Both the position numbers and the translations under genes were made by a program. Shown here in pieces: positions 12,422 to 21,641 of a stretch of 64,000 bases of DNA. Below the pieces are notes generated by a model that worked only from the letters and a program-made list of their open reading frames with translations, did not search any database and was not told where the DNA came from. The stretch comes from CAVSUB01 sp963816725 (GTDB lineage: Bacteria > Acidobacteriota > Vicinamibacteria > Vicinamibacterales > 2-12-FULL-66-21), in NCBI GenBank assembly GCA_963816725.1, contig CAWFMC010000005.1:352221-416220 (forward strand). The letters are read 5' to 3'. Positions within the stretch are counted from its first letter, which is position 1. Every line of letters starts with the position of its first letter.

Positions 12422-15400
12422 CTACTGCGGTGGCTGACGCGGCGGCACACGGTCCTCGAGCGGCTCCAGCTTCAACCCGGTCAGTTGAGTGTTGATCGCC
12501 GTAACGTCCGACTTGGCGATCGACTCCAGCCGGGCGAGCTGCTGATCGAGCCGCGCCGACAAGTCCTTGAACACCGCGTACGACTGATCGGTCGGCTTGT
12601 AGTCGCCGCTCTCGACGATACCCTGCAGTGCCGCCAGCTTGTTGTTCAAGCGGATCGGATAGTTCAGGGGATCCTGGCTGCTGCGGTTGCGGTATTGGTA
12701 GATCTCTCCCTCGACCGCGGTCAGCTTGTCGCTGAGGGCCTGGGCCGCGGTCTTCAGCCCCGCATCAGGGTTCTTGTCGGTCCGTTCGGCAAGCTGGGAT
12801 TTCAGATACCGGATACGCAGCACGGCCTCGTTGGCGGTGGTCACCTTGTCGCTGATTGCCTTCGCGAGCTTGAACTGCTCTTGGAGATCGGCATCGGTCA
12901 CGCCGGGAATGGCCGCGTTGCGCTTGATCGTGAAGTCCTGGGTCCTGGTCGCGCCGGCGGCGGTCAGCTTGACCTGATACCTGCCGGTCGGCGCCTGGGG
13001 CCCGCGCGTGCTGCCGGCCCACATGATCAGTCCCGGAAAATCGCGGGCACCGGGATACCGCATGTCCCAGGTGAAGCGGTTCATGCCCTGTTTGGCCGCC
13101 ACCCGCGCTGGTGCCGCACCGCGACCGCCCCCCTCCTCGTCCGGTTCGGGCGGCGGCGCCCCCTCGCGTCCACCCGTGGGTGATGCGGGCGGCGGACCGG
13201 TGAAGGTGGCGATCGTCTTTCCTTGGGCGTCGGCGATCTCGATCGAGATCGCCGTGACGGGCTGCTGCAGGTAATAGTCGATCGCCACGCCGCGAGAGAT
13301 CGAACGGGTCGCGTCCGACGGGCGGAACAGCACGACCGGCTGGTTCGTGGTCTCGCGGCCGATCTGCCGCAGCACGCCGATGTTGTCCATCGAGTAGAAC
13401 GACCGGCCGTGCGTGCCGATCAGCAGGTCGTCGTCTCGCACCTCGATCCCGTGCACGGGCGTGACCGGCAGCTCGAGCTGCAGCGACTGCCACATCGCAC
13501 CATCGTCGAACGACACCGAGATGCCGTTGTCCGTGCCGAGGAACAGCAGGCCCCGGCGCTTCTTGTCTTCACGGATCGCGCGGGCGATCTCGTCGGCGCC
13601 GAGACCGGCCACGATCTTCGTCCAGGTCTTGCCGTAGTCCGCGGTCTTGTAGACGTAGGGGGCGCGGTCGCTGCGCTGGTAGCGATTGCCGGCCAGGTAG
13701 GCCGTCCCCGCGCCATGCGGCGACGCTTCGATCAGGCTGATGCGGGTGAACGGCGGCAGATCCTTCGGCGTGACGTCCTGCCAGTTCTTGCCGCCGTCGC
13801 GGGTGACGTGCACCATCCCGTCGTCCGAGCCGGCCCAGATGACATTGCCGTCCACTGCCGACGGGGCGAGCGTGAAGATCGTGGCGTAGGTCTCGACGCC
13901 GGTCTGATCGAGCGTGATCGGACCGCCGGACGGGCCGAGCGTGGACGGGTCGTGCCGGGTGAGATCGGGGCTGATGCGGGTCCAGCTCTGGCCCTCGTTG
14001 GTCGACTTCCAGACGTGCTGCGAGGTGACGTAGAGGACGTCGGGGTTCGTGGGCGCGATCACGATCGGATAGGTCCACTGGAAGCGCTCGGTGATGTCGC
14101 CGGACGAGAAACCCATCGGGTTGTCGGGCCAGACGTTGATCGCGCGGCGTTCGCCGGTGCGGATGTTGGTTCGGGTCAGGAGACCGCCGTAGCTGCCGGC
14201 ATAGAACACGTCGCGATCCTGGGGATCCGGCGCGATGTAGCCGCTCTCGCCGCCGCCGACTTCGTAGAGATCGCCGCCGGTGCTGGGCACGCACGCGGTG
14301 CTGTTGTCCTGCTGCGCGCCGCACACGTGATAGGGCACGTGCGCCGTCGTGAAGACGTTGTAGAACTGTGCGGTGGGGATGTTCTGCGCCGTCCACGTCT
14401 CACCGCCGTTGGTCGAGACGTTGGCGCTGCCGTCGTTGGCGTTGATCATCCGCTTGGGATCGTTGGCGGCGATCCACAAGTCGTGGTTGTCGCCGTGCGG
14501 AACGCGGATGGTCCGCAGCGACTTGCCGGCGTCCGTCGAGCGGTACACGCCGGTGTTGAGCACGTAGACCGTGTCCTTCGCCTCCGGGTCGGCATAGATC
14601 CGGCTGTAATAGAACGCGCGCTGGCGCAACCGGCGGTCGTCGTTGGCGAGCGTCCAGGTCGCGCCGGCGTCGTCGGATCGGAACACGCCGCCGTCAGCGG
14701 CCTCGATGATCGCGTAGACGCGGCTGCCGTCGGCCGGCGACACCGCCACGCCGACCTTGCCCCAGAGCGGCTTCGGCAGTCCGGGATTGCGGGAAAGCTC
14801 GGTCCAGTGTTGGCCGCCGTCGGTGGTCTTGAAGAGCCCGCTGCCCGGCCCGCCACTCGAGAGCGAATACGGGGTGCGGAACACTTCCCACAGGCCGGCG
14901 TACAGCACCTCCGGGTCTTTCGCGTCCATGGTGAGATCCACGGCGCCCGTCTTGTCGTCGCGGAACAGCGTCTTCGTCCAGGTCGTGCCGCCGTCGGTGG
15001 TCTTGAAGATCCCGCGATCAGGGTTGGGGCCGTAGGGGTCGCCGAGTGCGGCGACGTAGGCGACGTCGGGATTGGTCGGGTGAATCCGGATGCGCGACAC
15101 GGCGAGCGTCTTCTCGAGCCCGACGTGCGTCCAGGTCTTGCCGGCGTCGACCGACTTATAAAGGCCATCGCCTTGGAGCACGTTGCCGCGCAGCTCGGTC
15201 TCCCCCATCCCGACGTAGACGACGTCGGGGTTCGAGTCGGAGACGGCGACCGCGCCCACCGAGGAGCTCTTGAAAAAGCGATCAGAGACGGCGCGCCACG
15301 TCAGGCCGCCATCCGTCGTCTTCCACAGGCCGCCGCCGGTGGCGCCGAAGTCGTACTCCAGCGGCCGGCTGGCGCTTCCGGCGACCGCCTGCGATCGCCC

Positions 15401-15592
15401 GCCGCGCGCAGGGCCCAGCGATCGCCAGCGCAGTCCCGCCAGGAGCGCGGGATCGACGCCGGAGGCCGGCGCCGTGGCGACCGCGGCTTGCGCGTGCAAA
15501 CGCGCCGGCAGTTCCAGCGGGTTTGGCACCGAGGCCGCCAACGTCACGGCGAGCGCCAGCCAGCCTCGCCTCACGTTTGATCGATGACCCAT
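12422..15592 (-). CDS. Secreted VPS10/BNR-repeat beta-propeller protein
   Basis: A 1056-residue exported protein. A signal peptide (about residues 1-36, ending LPARLHAQA) is followed by the family opening WRSLGPARGGRSQAV and many Asp-box/BNR repeats (TTDGGTTWTK, STDAGKS, TRDGGKNW, STNEGQSWTR) that build one or two sortilin/VPS10-like propellers to about residue 750. A C-terminal region (about 800-1056) contains a beta-rich module and a helical tail (LSDKLTAVEGEIYQYRN). Such proteins are abundant in Acidobacteriota; they are often labelled glycosyl hydrolase, but no catalytic motif is visible. The start at 15592 is set by GAGGAG 8 nt upstream; the frame is open 80 codons further without a good start. 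Confidence 0.85.
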   Translation of the reverse strand: MGHRSNVRRGWLALAVTLAASVPNPLELPARLHAQAAVATAPASGVDPALLAGLRWRSLGPARGGRSQAVAGSASRPLEYDFGATGGGLWKTTDGGLTWRAVSDRFFKSSSVGAVAVSDSNPDVVYVGMGETELRGNVLQGDGLYKSVDAGKTWTHVGLEKTLAVSRIRIHPTNPDVAYVAALGDPYGPNPDRGIFKTTDGGTTWTKTLFRDDKTGAVDLTMDAKDPEVLYAGLWEVFRTPYSLSSGGPGSGLFKTTDGGQHWTELSRNPGLPKPLWGKVGVAVSPADGSRVYAIIEAADGGVFRSDDAGATWTLANDDRRLRQRAFYYSRIYADPEAKDTVYVLNTGVYRSTDAGKSLRTIRVPHGDNHDLWIAANDPKRMINANDGSANVSTNGGETWTAQNIPTAQFYNVFTTAHVPYHVCGAQQDNSTACVPSTGGDLYEVGGGESGYIAPDPQDRDVFYAGSYGGLLTRTNIRTGERRAINVWPDNPMGFSSGDITERFQWTYPIVIAPTNPDVLYVTSQHVWKSTNEGQSWTRISPDLTRHDPSTLGPSGGPITLDQTGVETYATIFTLAPSAVDGNVIWAGSDDGMVHVTRDGGKNWQDVTPKDLPPFTRISLIEASPHGAGTAYLAGNRYQRSDRAPYVYKTADYGKTWTKIVAGLGADEIARAIREDKKRRGLLFLGTDNGISVSFDDGAMWQSLQLELPVTPVHGIEVRDDDLLIGTHGRSFYSMDNIGVLRQIGRETTNQPVVLFRPSDATRSISRGVAIDYYLQQPVTAISIEIADAQGKTIATFTGPPPASPTGGREGAPPPEPDEEGGGRGAAPARVAAKQGMNRFTWDMRYPGARDFPGLIMWAGSTRGPQAPTGRYQVKLTAAGATRTQDFTIKRNAAIPGVTDADLQEQFKLAKAISDKVTTANEAVLRIRYLKSQLAERTDKNPDAGLKTAAQALSDKLTAVEGEIYQYRNRSSQDPLNYPIRLNNKLAALQGIVESGDYKPTDQSYAVFKDLSARLDQQLARLESIAKSDVTAINTQLTGLKLEPLEDRVPPRQPPQ

Positions 15593-15656
15593 CCAAGTAA
15601 CTCCTCTGCACCACCGCCCACGGGTGCGCCCGGGACAGGAACTCGAGAACCGTCCG

Positions 15657-15700
15657 GAGCCAAACAGGCGCCTGGGGGGGCGCCAGACGCCGTTTGGCTC
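15657..15700 (-). promoter_or_regulatory. Long imperfect hairpin in the leader of the BNR gene
   Basis: Arms GAGCCAAAC (15657-15665) and GTTTGGCTC (15692-15700) pair over 9 bp, and two GGCGCC blocks inside (15668-15673 and 15679-15684) can extend the stem. It lies about 65 nt upstream of the BNR start codon in the divergent gap. There is no T-tract, so it is not an obvious terminator. Role unknown. Confidence 0.45.
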
Positions 15701-15870
15701 GCGGGAGCCTAGCTGTCGGGCGGTGTATGACGCAACTCGACCGTACGGAACGCCAAAGTGAGCAAGCCGTGCCACACAAAGTGTAGGGCGCACGGCGCAT
15801 TCCTGGTTCCAGGCGCTGGACGGAGGCGGCACGCCTCGTGCTGTAGCGTAGGGATCAGGAGGGCTAAAAA

Positions 15871-16020
15871 ATGCTGTTTACGATTGCGGTGATTCTGTTG
15901 GTGCTGTGGCTGCTGGGTCTCGTGAGTGGTTATACGCTCGGCAACTTCATCTATGTGCTGCTGGTGATCGCGCTGGTCCTGTTCGTCGTCGGACTGGTCA
16001 GCGGGCGCCGAACGGTCTAA
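15871..16020 (+). CDS. Small Lmo0937-type membrane protein
   Basis: A 49-residue protein made almost entirely of two hydrophobic helices: about residues 2-20 (MLFTIAVILLVLWLLGLVSG) and 25-44 (FIYVLLVIALVLFVVGLVSG). This is the layout of the short Lmo0937/DUF5670-type family found in many bacteria, of unknown function. AGGAGGG 7 nt before ATG 15871 gives a clear ribosome-binding site. Downstream, 16127-16149 forms an 8-bp hairpin (CAGACCGG/CCGGTCTG) that may end the transcript, though without a T-tract. The gene stands alone. Confidence 0.8.
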   Translation: MLFTIAVILLVLWLLGLVSGYTLGNFIYVLLVIALVLFVVGLVSGRRTV

Positions 16021-16228
16021 CGCAGCGGATGGAGAGGCGCGCCCTCCCCATGGGGGTTGCGCCGCGACGGGGACCCTTCCGGCCGCGTTCGCGTGGCGGG
16101 AAGCGATACGCGCCGACTGCGGAAACCAGACCGGTCACCCTCCGGTCTGACGGCCAAACGCGTGGCCGAGGTCGGCGCGTCTGTTTACTTCGCTGTCCTC
16201 GCACGGGCTCCGGCCGGTTGGAGGCGGA

Positions 16229-16474
16229 CTACTGCGGCGTCTCGTCTGTCTCTTCGTCCGGCTCGGGCGGCAGCAGACCTTCATCGCCCCATGGGCTCGG
16301 CTGCGGGCCCGGTACGATCCCGGCAATGTCCGGATCTTCCCCATCGGCCGTGCGCGCCACGCGCACCTTGCCGCTCTTCGCTTCCTCGCGCCGTCTGGTT
16401 TTTTCCTGCTGGCGCTCCTGCTTCGCGCGTTCGCGCGCGCGCTTCTGTTGAGTCACTTTTGTTCGGTTCGCCAT
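16229..16474 (-). CDS. Small highly charged protein, unknown function
   Basis: An 81-residue protein with a strongly basic N-terminal half rich in K, R, E and Q (KRARERAKQERQQEKTRR, residues 11-28), likely one long helix or coiled coil. The C-terminal half is acidic and proline-rich (PPEPDEETDE). No domain is recognised; the basic part suggests nucleic-acid or ribosome binding, which is only inference. AAAGGGAC before the ATG gives a plausible ribosome-binding site. About 250 bp of gene-free DNA separates it from the divergent dioxygenase-like gene. Confidence 0.6.
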   Translation of the reverse strand: MANRTKVTQQKRARERAKQERQQEKTRRREEAKSGKVRVARTADGEDPDIAGIVPGPQPSPWGDEGLLPPEPDEETDETPQ

Positions 16475-16728
16475 AGGCAGGTCCCTTTCAGCTCGGCGCC
16501 CGGGCGAGGCGGCGGGCTCATCAACCAGGTCGCGGTGGTGCGACCGTTACATGAAAGTCGAAGCGGACGTCCCGTGCACAGTGGACGTCTGGTCAGCATA
16601 CCACGCGCGCTCAACCGTAAGCCGCGCGCGAGGGGCCGTCTATGCCAGCCACGCGGGCCGCAGACACCGCGCTCGCGGCCGGGCGTCGCGCGTGAGATGA
16701 TCGGCGGCACACGATCGGGAGGCACCGC

Positions 16729-17703
16729 ATGGAAGGCGTCAACGGGCTGCATCACGTCACGGCGATCGCGGGACCGGCACAGGAGAACCTCGATTTCTAC
16801 GCCGGTATCCTCGGCATGCGGCTGGTCAAGAAGAGCGTGAACCAGGACGATCCTGGCACTTACCACCTGTTCTACGCCGATGCCGCCGGGCACCCCGGGA
16901 CCGACCTGACCTTTTTCCCATGGGCCCATCTCGCCCCGCCGCGCCCGGGACACGGTCTGAGCACCGAGGTGTCACTGACCGTCCCGCCGGAGAGCCTCGA
17001 GTTCTGGGGGCAGCGGCTCGAGAAATACGCTGTCACGGTCGGCGCCATCGAGACGCGCTTCGGCGAGCGGGTCCTGCCGCTCACCGACACCCACGGCCTC
17101 AAGGTGGCCCTCGTCGAGAGCGGGTCCGGCATGCGCCGCACGTTCACGCCGTGGGACGCCAGCCCGATTCCCCCCGCTCATCAAATCCGCGGGCTCGAGG
17201 GGGCGCGCATGATGGTGCGCGATGTCGGGCCGAGCGCCGCGTTCCTGACCGGCGTGCTGGGTTTCTCCGCCCTGCGGAACGAGGGCGGCTGGCAGCGCTA
17301 CGGCGTGCTCGACGGGACCTCAGGACGCTATGTCGATCTCCAGGAGGCGCCGGGCGCGCGGCGCGGCGCGTGGGGCGTCGGCAGCATCCATCACCTCGCG
17401 TGGCGCGTGGACGATGAGGACCATCAGGAACGACTGCGCGAACGGATCGCCGCCGCCGATCGCCGGCCGACCCCGATGATCGATCGCTTCTGGTTCAAGT
17501 CGGTCTACTTCCTCGAGCCCGGCGGCGTGCTGTTCGAGCTCGCCACCGAGGGGCCCGGGTTCGCCGTCGACGAAGACGAAGCGCATCTCGGCGAATCGCT
17601 GGTCCTGCCGCCCTGGCTCGAGCCGCAGCGCCAGGCGATTGCGGCCAACCTGCCGTCGCTCAGTCTGGCGGCGCCGACGCCCAAACCGACGCTCGCTGAG
17701 TGA
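16729..17703 (+). CDS. Ring-cleaving dioxygenase-like vicinal-oxygen-chelate protein
   Basis: A 324-residue protein with two glyoxalase/VOC modules (about residues 5-140 and 155-280), the layout of MhqO/MhqA-type hydroquinone ring-cleaving dioxygenases. Metal-site candidates are the histidines in GLHHVTAI (residues 7-13), SIHHLAWRV, and the glutamate in GGVLFELATEGPGF near residue 275. The family opens hydroquinones or catechols with Fe(II) and serves in quinone stress or aromatic breakdown; the substrate cannot be read here. GGGAGG 7-8 nt before ATG 16729 sets the start. It stands alone, convergent with cysA. Confidence 0.8.
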   Translation: MEGVNGLHHVTAIAGPAQENLDFYAGILGMRLVKKSVNQDDPGTYHLFYADAAGHPGTDLTFFPWAHLAPPRPGHGLSTEVSLTVPPESLEFWGQRLEKYAVTVGAIETRFGERVLPLTDTHGLKVALVESGSGMRRTFTPWDASPIPPAHQIRGLEGARMMVRDVGPSAAFLTGVLGFSALRNEGGWQRYGVLDGTSGRYVDLQEAPGARRGAWGVGSIHHLAWRVDDEDHQERLRERIAAADRRPTPMIDRFWFKSVYFLEPGGVLFELATEGPGFAVDEDEAHLGESLVLPPWLEPQRQAIAANLPSLSLAAPTPKPTLAE

Positions 17704-17822
17704 TCGCCGAGTAGTAGCCGCATCCCGACTGATCATGCGGGTGATCAGCGCCGAGGAGCGCACGCGCTCGATTGGCCTGGCGAGATTGTGCCCGACCAGT
17801 GGTGACGTTTCCGGGCCGCGGG

Positions 17823-18884
17823 TCACCCGCGATCCATCAGGAACACGCGGACGTTGCGCGGCGTGATGTAGAAGCGCTCGCCCGCCGCGGGCTGCAGCTC
17901 GAGGAATCGCTCCCGGCTCAATTCGACCTGGATCGGCCTCCCCTCCGCATCGGTGAGCTCGATGCGCGCGACGCTCCCGGCCTGGGCCACGACTGTCACG
18001 GTGCCCCACAATCCGCCCGACAGCTCGGTGCGGCTCAAGTCCAACTCGTACGGGCGGGCGTAGCCGGCCGCCGTCTTCGGCGTGGAATCGGGGTGCGCGG
18101 GATAGTCGAGCGCCAGCGGCCCGAGCAGCGCTTTGCCCGATTCGACGCGGCCGTGGAAGATGTTCACGTGGCCGAGGAAGTTCATCACGAACGGCGTCGC
18201 CGGCCGCTCGAACACCTCCTGCGGGCTCCCCTGCTGCTCGATCTCGCCGTGGTCCATGATCACGACCCGGCCCGCCAGCTCCAGCGCTTCTTCCTGATCG
18301 TGGGTGACGAACAGGCTGGTGAGGTGAATCTCCTCGTGCAGCCGGCGCAGCCACCGCCGCAGCTCCTGGCGCACTTTGGCGTCGAGCGCGCCGAACGGCT
18401 CGTCGAGCAGCAGCACGCGCGGTTCCACGGCCAGCGCCCGCGCCAGCGCGACCCGCTGCCGCTGGCCACCGGACAGCTGCGACGGGTAGCGGGTTCCGAG
18501 GTAGTCGAGCTGCACCAGCTTGAGCAGGTCGTTGACCTTGCCGGCGATCTCGTCGCGCGACGGCCGCCGCAGTCGCGGCCGTACGCGCAGCCCGAAGGCG
18601 ACGTTCTCGAACACGGTCATGTGGCGGAACAGGGCATAGTGCTGGAACACGAAGCCGACCGCGCGGTCCCGCGCGTTGGTGGCGGTCGCGTCCTGCCCCT
18701 CGAGGATCACCGACCCGCTGTCGGCGGTCTCGAGCCCGGCGATGATCCGCAGCAGCGTCGTCTTGCCCGACCCCGACGGCCCCAGCAGCGCCACGAGTTC
18801 CCCAGCGGCGACCGAGAAGGACACGTCCTTCACCGCCGTGAAGCTGCCGTACGCCTTCGTTACGTGACGGACGTCGATGGCCAT
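17823..18884 (-). CDS. cysA: Sulfate/thiosulfate ABC transporter ATPase CysA
   Basis: A 353-residue ATPase of the CysTWA sulfate importer. Walker A is GPSGSGKT (35-42), the signature LSGGQ (137-141), Walker B LLLDEP (158-163), with the H-loop in FVTHDQEEALELAG. The C-terminal part from about residue 240 is the TOBE-like regulatory domain. It is the last gene of the minus-strand operon porin-sbp-cysT-cysW-cysA, and its start overlaps cysW by 25 bp, which suggests translational coupling. Confidence 0.95.
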   Translation of the reverse strand: MAIDVRHVTKAYGSFTAVKDVSFSVAAGELVALLGPSGSGKTTLLRIIAGLETADSGSVILEGQDATATNARDRAVGFVFQHYALFRHMTVFENVAFGLRVRPRLRRPSRDEIAGKVNDLLKLVQLDYLGTRYPSQLSGGQRQRVALARALAVEPRVLLLDEPFGALDAKVRQELRRWLRRLHEEIHLTSLFVTHDQEEALELAGRVVIMDHGEIEQQGSPQEVFERPATPFVMNFLGHVNIFHGRVESGKALLGPLALDYPAHPDSTPKTAAGYARPYELDLSRTELSGGLWGTVTVVAQAGSVARIELTDAEGRPIQVELSRERFLELQPAAGERFYITPRNVRVFLMDRG

Positions 18885-19774
18885 TCTTCGAGCTCCTCCC
18901 GCGCCGTCTCCACGACACTTTCCACGACCCGCCGCTCAACCACCGCCTTCAGGATCAGCGTGACGATCGCCAGCGAGGCGAGCAGCGACGAGACCGCGAA
19001 CGCCGCCTGGAACGCGTACTCGTTGTAGAGAATCTCCACGTGCAGCGGCAAGGTGTTGGTCAGGCCGCGGATCTTGCCGGACACGACCGACACCGCGCCG
19101 AACTCCCCCATCGCCCTGGCGTTGCACAGCACCACGCCGTAGAGCAGGCCCCATTTGATATTTGGGAGCGTCACCCGAAAGAAGATCTGGAGCCCGCTGG
19201 CCCCCAGCACCCGTGCCGCTTCCTCCTCGTCGGTGCCGGTCGCCTCCATCACCGGGATGATCTCCCGGGCGACGAACGGGAACGACACGAATACGGTGGC
19301 CAGGACGATTCCCGGCACGGCGAACACGATGCGCAGGCCGTGATCCATCAGCCACGGACCGAGCAGGCCCTGACGGCCGAACAACAGCACGAACACCATG
19401 CCCGAGATGACCGGCGACACCGCGAACGGCAGGTCGATCAGCGTCGTCAGCAGGTTCTTGCCGCGGAACTCGAACTTGGCGATGGCCCAGCCGGCGCAGA
19501 CGCCGAACACCAGGTTCAACGGTACCGCAATCGCCGCGGCGAGCAGCGTGAGCTTCAGCGCCGCAATCGCGTCCGGGTGCGTGATCGCCTCCTTGTACGC
19601 GCCCCACCCGCGTGAGAACGCTTCGGAGAAGACGAGCGTCAGCGGCAGGACCAGGAAGAGCGCCAGGAACGCGAGCACGACCGCCGTGAGGGTCCAGCGG
19701 AGCCAGACCGGCTCCGACAGGTGATTCGGACGGGTGGTGGCGCGAGACGAGTGGATCGGCAGGGGTCCGGCCAT
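18860..19774 (-). CDS. cysW: Sulfate ABC transporter permease CysW
   Basis: A 304-residue inner-membrane permease with six predicted helices. The ABC-coupling EAA loop is EEEAARVLGASGLQIFFRVTLP. GEFGAVSVVSGKIRG near residue 225 is typical of CysW. The C-terminus is extended by about 25 mostly acidic residues (ETAREELEEWPSTSVT), which overlap the start of cysA. It pairs with CysT, 3 bp upstream. Confidence 0.94.
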   Translation of the reverse strand: MAGPLPIHSSRATTRPNHLSEPVWLRWTLTAVVLAFLALFLVLPLTLVFSEAFSRGWGAYKEAITHPDAIAALKLTLLAAAIAVPLNLVFGVCAGWAIAKFEFRGKNLLTTLIDLPFAVSPVISGMVFVLLFGRQGLLGPWLMDHGLRIVFAVPGIVLATVFVSFPFVAREIIPVMEATGTDEEEAARVLGASGLQIFFRVTLPNIKWGLLYGVVLCNARAMGEFGAVSVVSGKIRGLTNTLPLHVEILYNEYAFQAAFAVSSLLASLAIVTLILKAVVERRVVESVVETAREELEEWPSTSVT

Positions 19775-19777
19775 GAC

Positions 19778-20614
19778 TCAGTTCGCCAGGTGGCGGCCGG
19801 TCCAGTGCTGGAGGGCGTTGATTGCGAGCAGCAGCAGGAACGAGGTCGTCAGCATGACCAGCGCGATCGCCGTTGCCCCGGCGTAATCGAACTGTTCGAG
19901 CTTCGTGATGATGAGCAGCGGCGAGATCTCGGTGACCATGGGCATGTTGCCGGAGATGAACACCACGGAGCCGTATTCGCCGATGGCGCGGGCGAACGAC
20001 AGCGCAAAACCGGTGAGCCAGGCGGGAAAGAGATACGGCAGGATGATCCGCGCGACCACGTGGACGCGGTTGGCCCCGAGGCTCGTCGCCGCCTCCTCGA
20101 TCTCCGGATCGAGGTCCTGGATGACCGGCTGCAGCGTCCGGACCACGAACGGCAGCCCGATGAAGATGAGCGCGATGGTGACGCCGAGCGGAGTGTAGGC
20201 GACTTTGATCCCGTAAGCATCCAGCGGTCGTCCCAGCCAGCCATTCGGGGCATAGATCGCCGTCAGCGTGATGCCGGCGACGGCGGTCGGCAGCGCGAAC
20301 GGCAGATCGATCAGCGCGTCGACGATTCGCCGTCCCGGGAACGTGTAGCGCACCAGCACCCACGCGGCCAGGAAGCCGAACACCGCGTTAATCGACGCGG
20401 CCACGAGGGACGCGCCCAGGCTGAGCCGGTACGACGCGACGACGCGGGGGTCGGTGATCGTGCCCCAGATCGTGGCCCACGAGGACGCGAAGGTTTTGAT
20501 CGGGAGCGTGCACAGCGGGATCAGGACGATCAGGCTCAGATACAGGATCGTGAACCCCATCGTCAGCCTGAAACCAGGCAGTACACGGCGGCGCGTGGAA
20601 CTGCGGCTCGACAC
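19778..20614 (-). CDS. cysT: Sulfate ABC transporter permease CysT
   Basis: A 278-residue permease (also called CysU) with about six transmembrane helices and the EAA loop EEAATSLGANRVHVVARIILP. LPFALPTAVAGITL and GEYGSVVFISGNMP are characteristic of CysT. It lies between sbp (6 bp upstream) and cysW (3 bp downstream), so all are on one transcript. Confidence 0.94.
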   Translation of the reverse strand: MSSRSSTRRRVLPGFRLTMGFTILYLSLIVLIPLCTLPIKTFASSWATIWGTITDPRVVASYRLSLGASLVAASINAVFGFLAAWVLVRYTFPGRRIVDALIDLPFALPTAVAGITLTAIYAPNGWLGRPLDAYGIKVAYTPLGVTIALIFIGLPFVVRTLQPVIQDLDPEIEEAATSLGANRVHVVARIILPYLFPAWLTGFALSFARAIGEYGSVVFISGNMPMVTEISPLLIITKLEQFDYAGATAIALVMLTTSFLLLLAINALQHWTGRHLAN

Positions 20615-20620
20615 GTGTGC

Positions 20621-21625
20621 CTAGCGGCGCCCCCCCGGCTTGTAGATCTGGTCGAAGGTCCCGCCGTCGGCGAAGTGGGCCTTCTGGGCCGCCTGCCATC
20701 CGCCGAACGCCTGGTCGACGGTGAAGAGGGTCACGGTCGCGAACTGTCCCTTGTGGTTCTCCGCGACCTTTGGGTCGCGCGGCCGGTAGTGATGGCGGGC
20801 CGCGATCTCCTGGCCCTCGGGCGAGTAGAGATACTGCAGATAGGCCTCGGCCACCGCCCGCGTCCCCTTCTTGTCGACGTTCTTGTCGACGATCGCGACC
20901 GGCGGTTCGGCGAGGATGCTGAGCGACGGCGTGACGATCTCGACCTTGTCCTTGGCTTCAGTGAGGGCGAGGTACGCCTCGTTCTCCCAGGCCAGCAGGA
21001 CGTCGCCGATGCCGCGCTGGACGAACGTGGTGGTCGCGCCGCGCGCGCCGGAGTCCAGCACGGGAACGTTACGATATAGCTGCGCGACGAAGTCCCGGGC
21101 TTTGGCGTCGTTGCCGCCAGGCTGACGCTTGGCGTACTCCCACGCCGCGAGGTAGTTCCACCGCGCGCCGCCCGACGTCTTCGGGTTCGGAGTAATCACC
21201 GCCGTGCCGGGCTTGACCAGATCGGACCAGTCCTTGATGCCCTTCGGATTGCCCTTGCGCACCAGGAACACGATCGTGGAAGTGTAGGGCGCGCTGTTCT
21301 GCGGCAGCCGCTTCTGCCAGCCCTGGGCGATGAGGCCGCTCTGCTGAATGGCATCGATGTCGTAGGCGAGCGCGAGCGTGACGACATCGGCGTCGAGCCC
21401 GTCGATGACCGCGCGGGCCTGTCCACCCGAGCCGCCATGCGACTGTTGGATCGTCACGGTCTGCTTCGTCTTGCCCTGCCAGTACTTCACGAACGCGGCG
21501 TTGAAATCGGCGTAGAGCTCACGGGTCGGATCGTACGACGCGTTCAGCAGGCGTTGTGCGGCCAGCGGCGTAGCTGCCGCGGCGATGACGGCGATCGTGG
21601 CGACCGCCCGAATGAAACTCCGCAT
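20621..21625 (-). CDS. sbp: Periplasmic sulfate-binding protein
   Basis: A 334-residue solute-binding protein: signal peptide about residues 1-23 (cleavage near LAAQ), then LLNASYDPTRELYADFNAAF, the hallmark N-terminus of Sbp/CysP proteins, and QSHGGSGGQARAV, which contacts sulfate with main-chain amides. It would pass sulfate to CysTWA. GAGGAGA before ATG 21625 sets the start, 16 bp after the porin stop; the frame is open 17 codons further upstream into the porin gene. Confidence 0.94.
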   Translation of the reverse strand: MRSFIRAVATIAVIAAAATPLAAQRLLNASYDPTRELYADFNAAFVKYWQGKTKQTVTIQQSHGGSGGQARAVIDGLDADVVTLALAYDIDAIQQSGLIAQGWQKRLPQNSAPYTSTIVFLVRKGNPKGIKDWSDLVKPGTAVITPNPKTSGGARWNYLAAWEYAKRQPGGNDAKARDFVAQLYRNVPVLDSGARGATTTFVQRGIGDVLLAWENEAYLALTEAKDKVEIVTPSLSILAEPPVAIVDKNVDKKGTRAVAEAYLQYLYSPEGQEIAARHHYRPRDPKVAENHKGQFATVTLFTVDQAFGGWQAAQKAHFADGGTFDQIYKPGGRR

Positions 21626-21641
21626 CACGTTCTCTCCTCGA

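Noticed and set aside
13223..15580. A 785-codon open frame on the plus strand opposite the BNR gene
   Set aside because: High GC opens the antisense frame. The minus strand encodes clear BNR repeats with a signal peptide and ribosome-binding site; the antisense product is Arg/Asp/Gly-rich with no family features.
19721..21079. A long plus-strand frame opposite cysT and sbp
   Set aside because: Shadow of the sulfate operon; translation is Arg/Asp-rich without hydrophobic or domain pattern.
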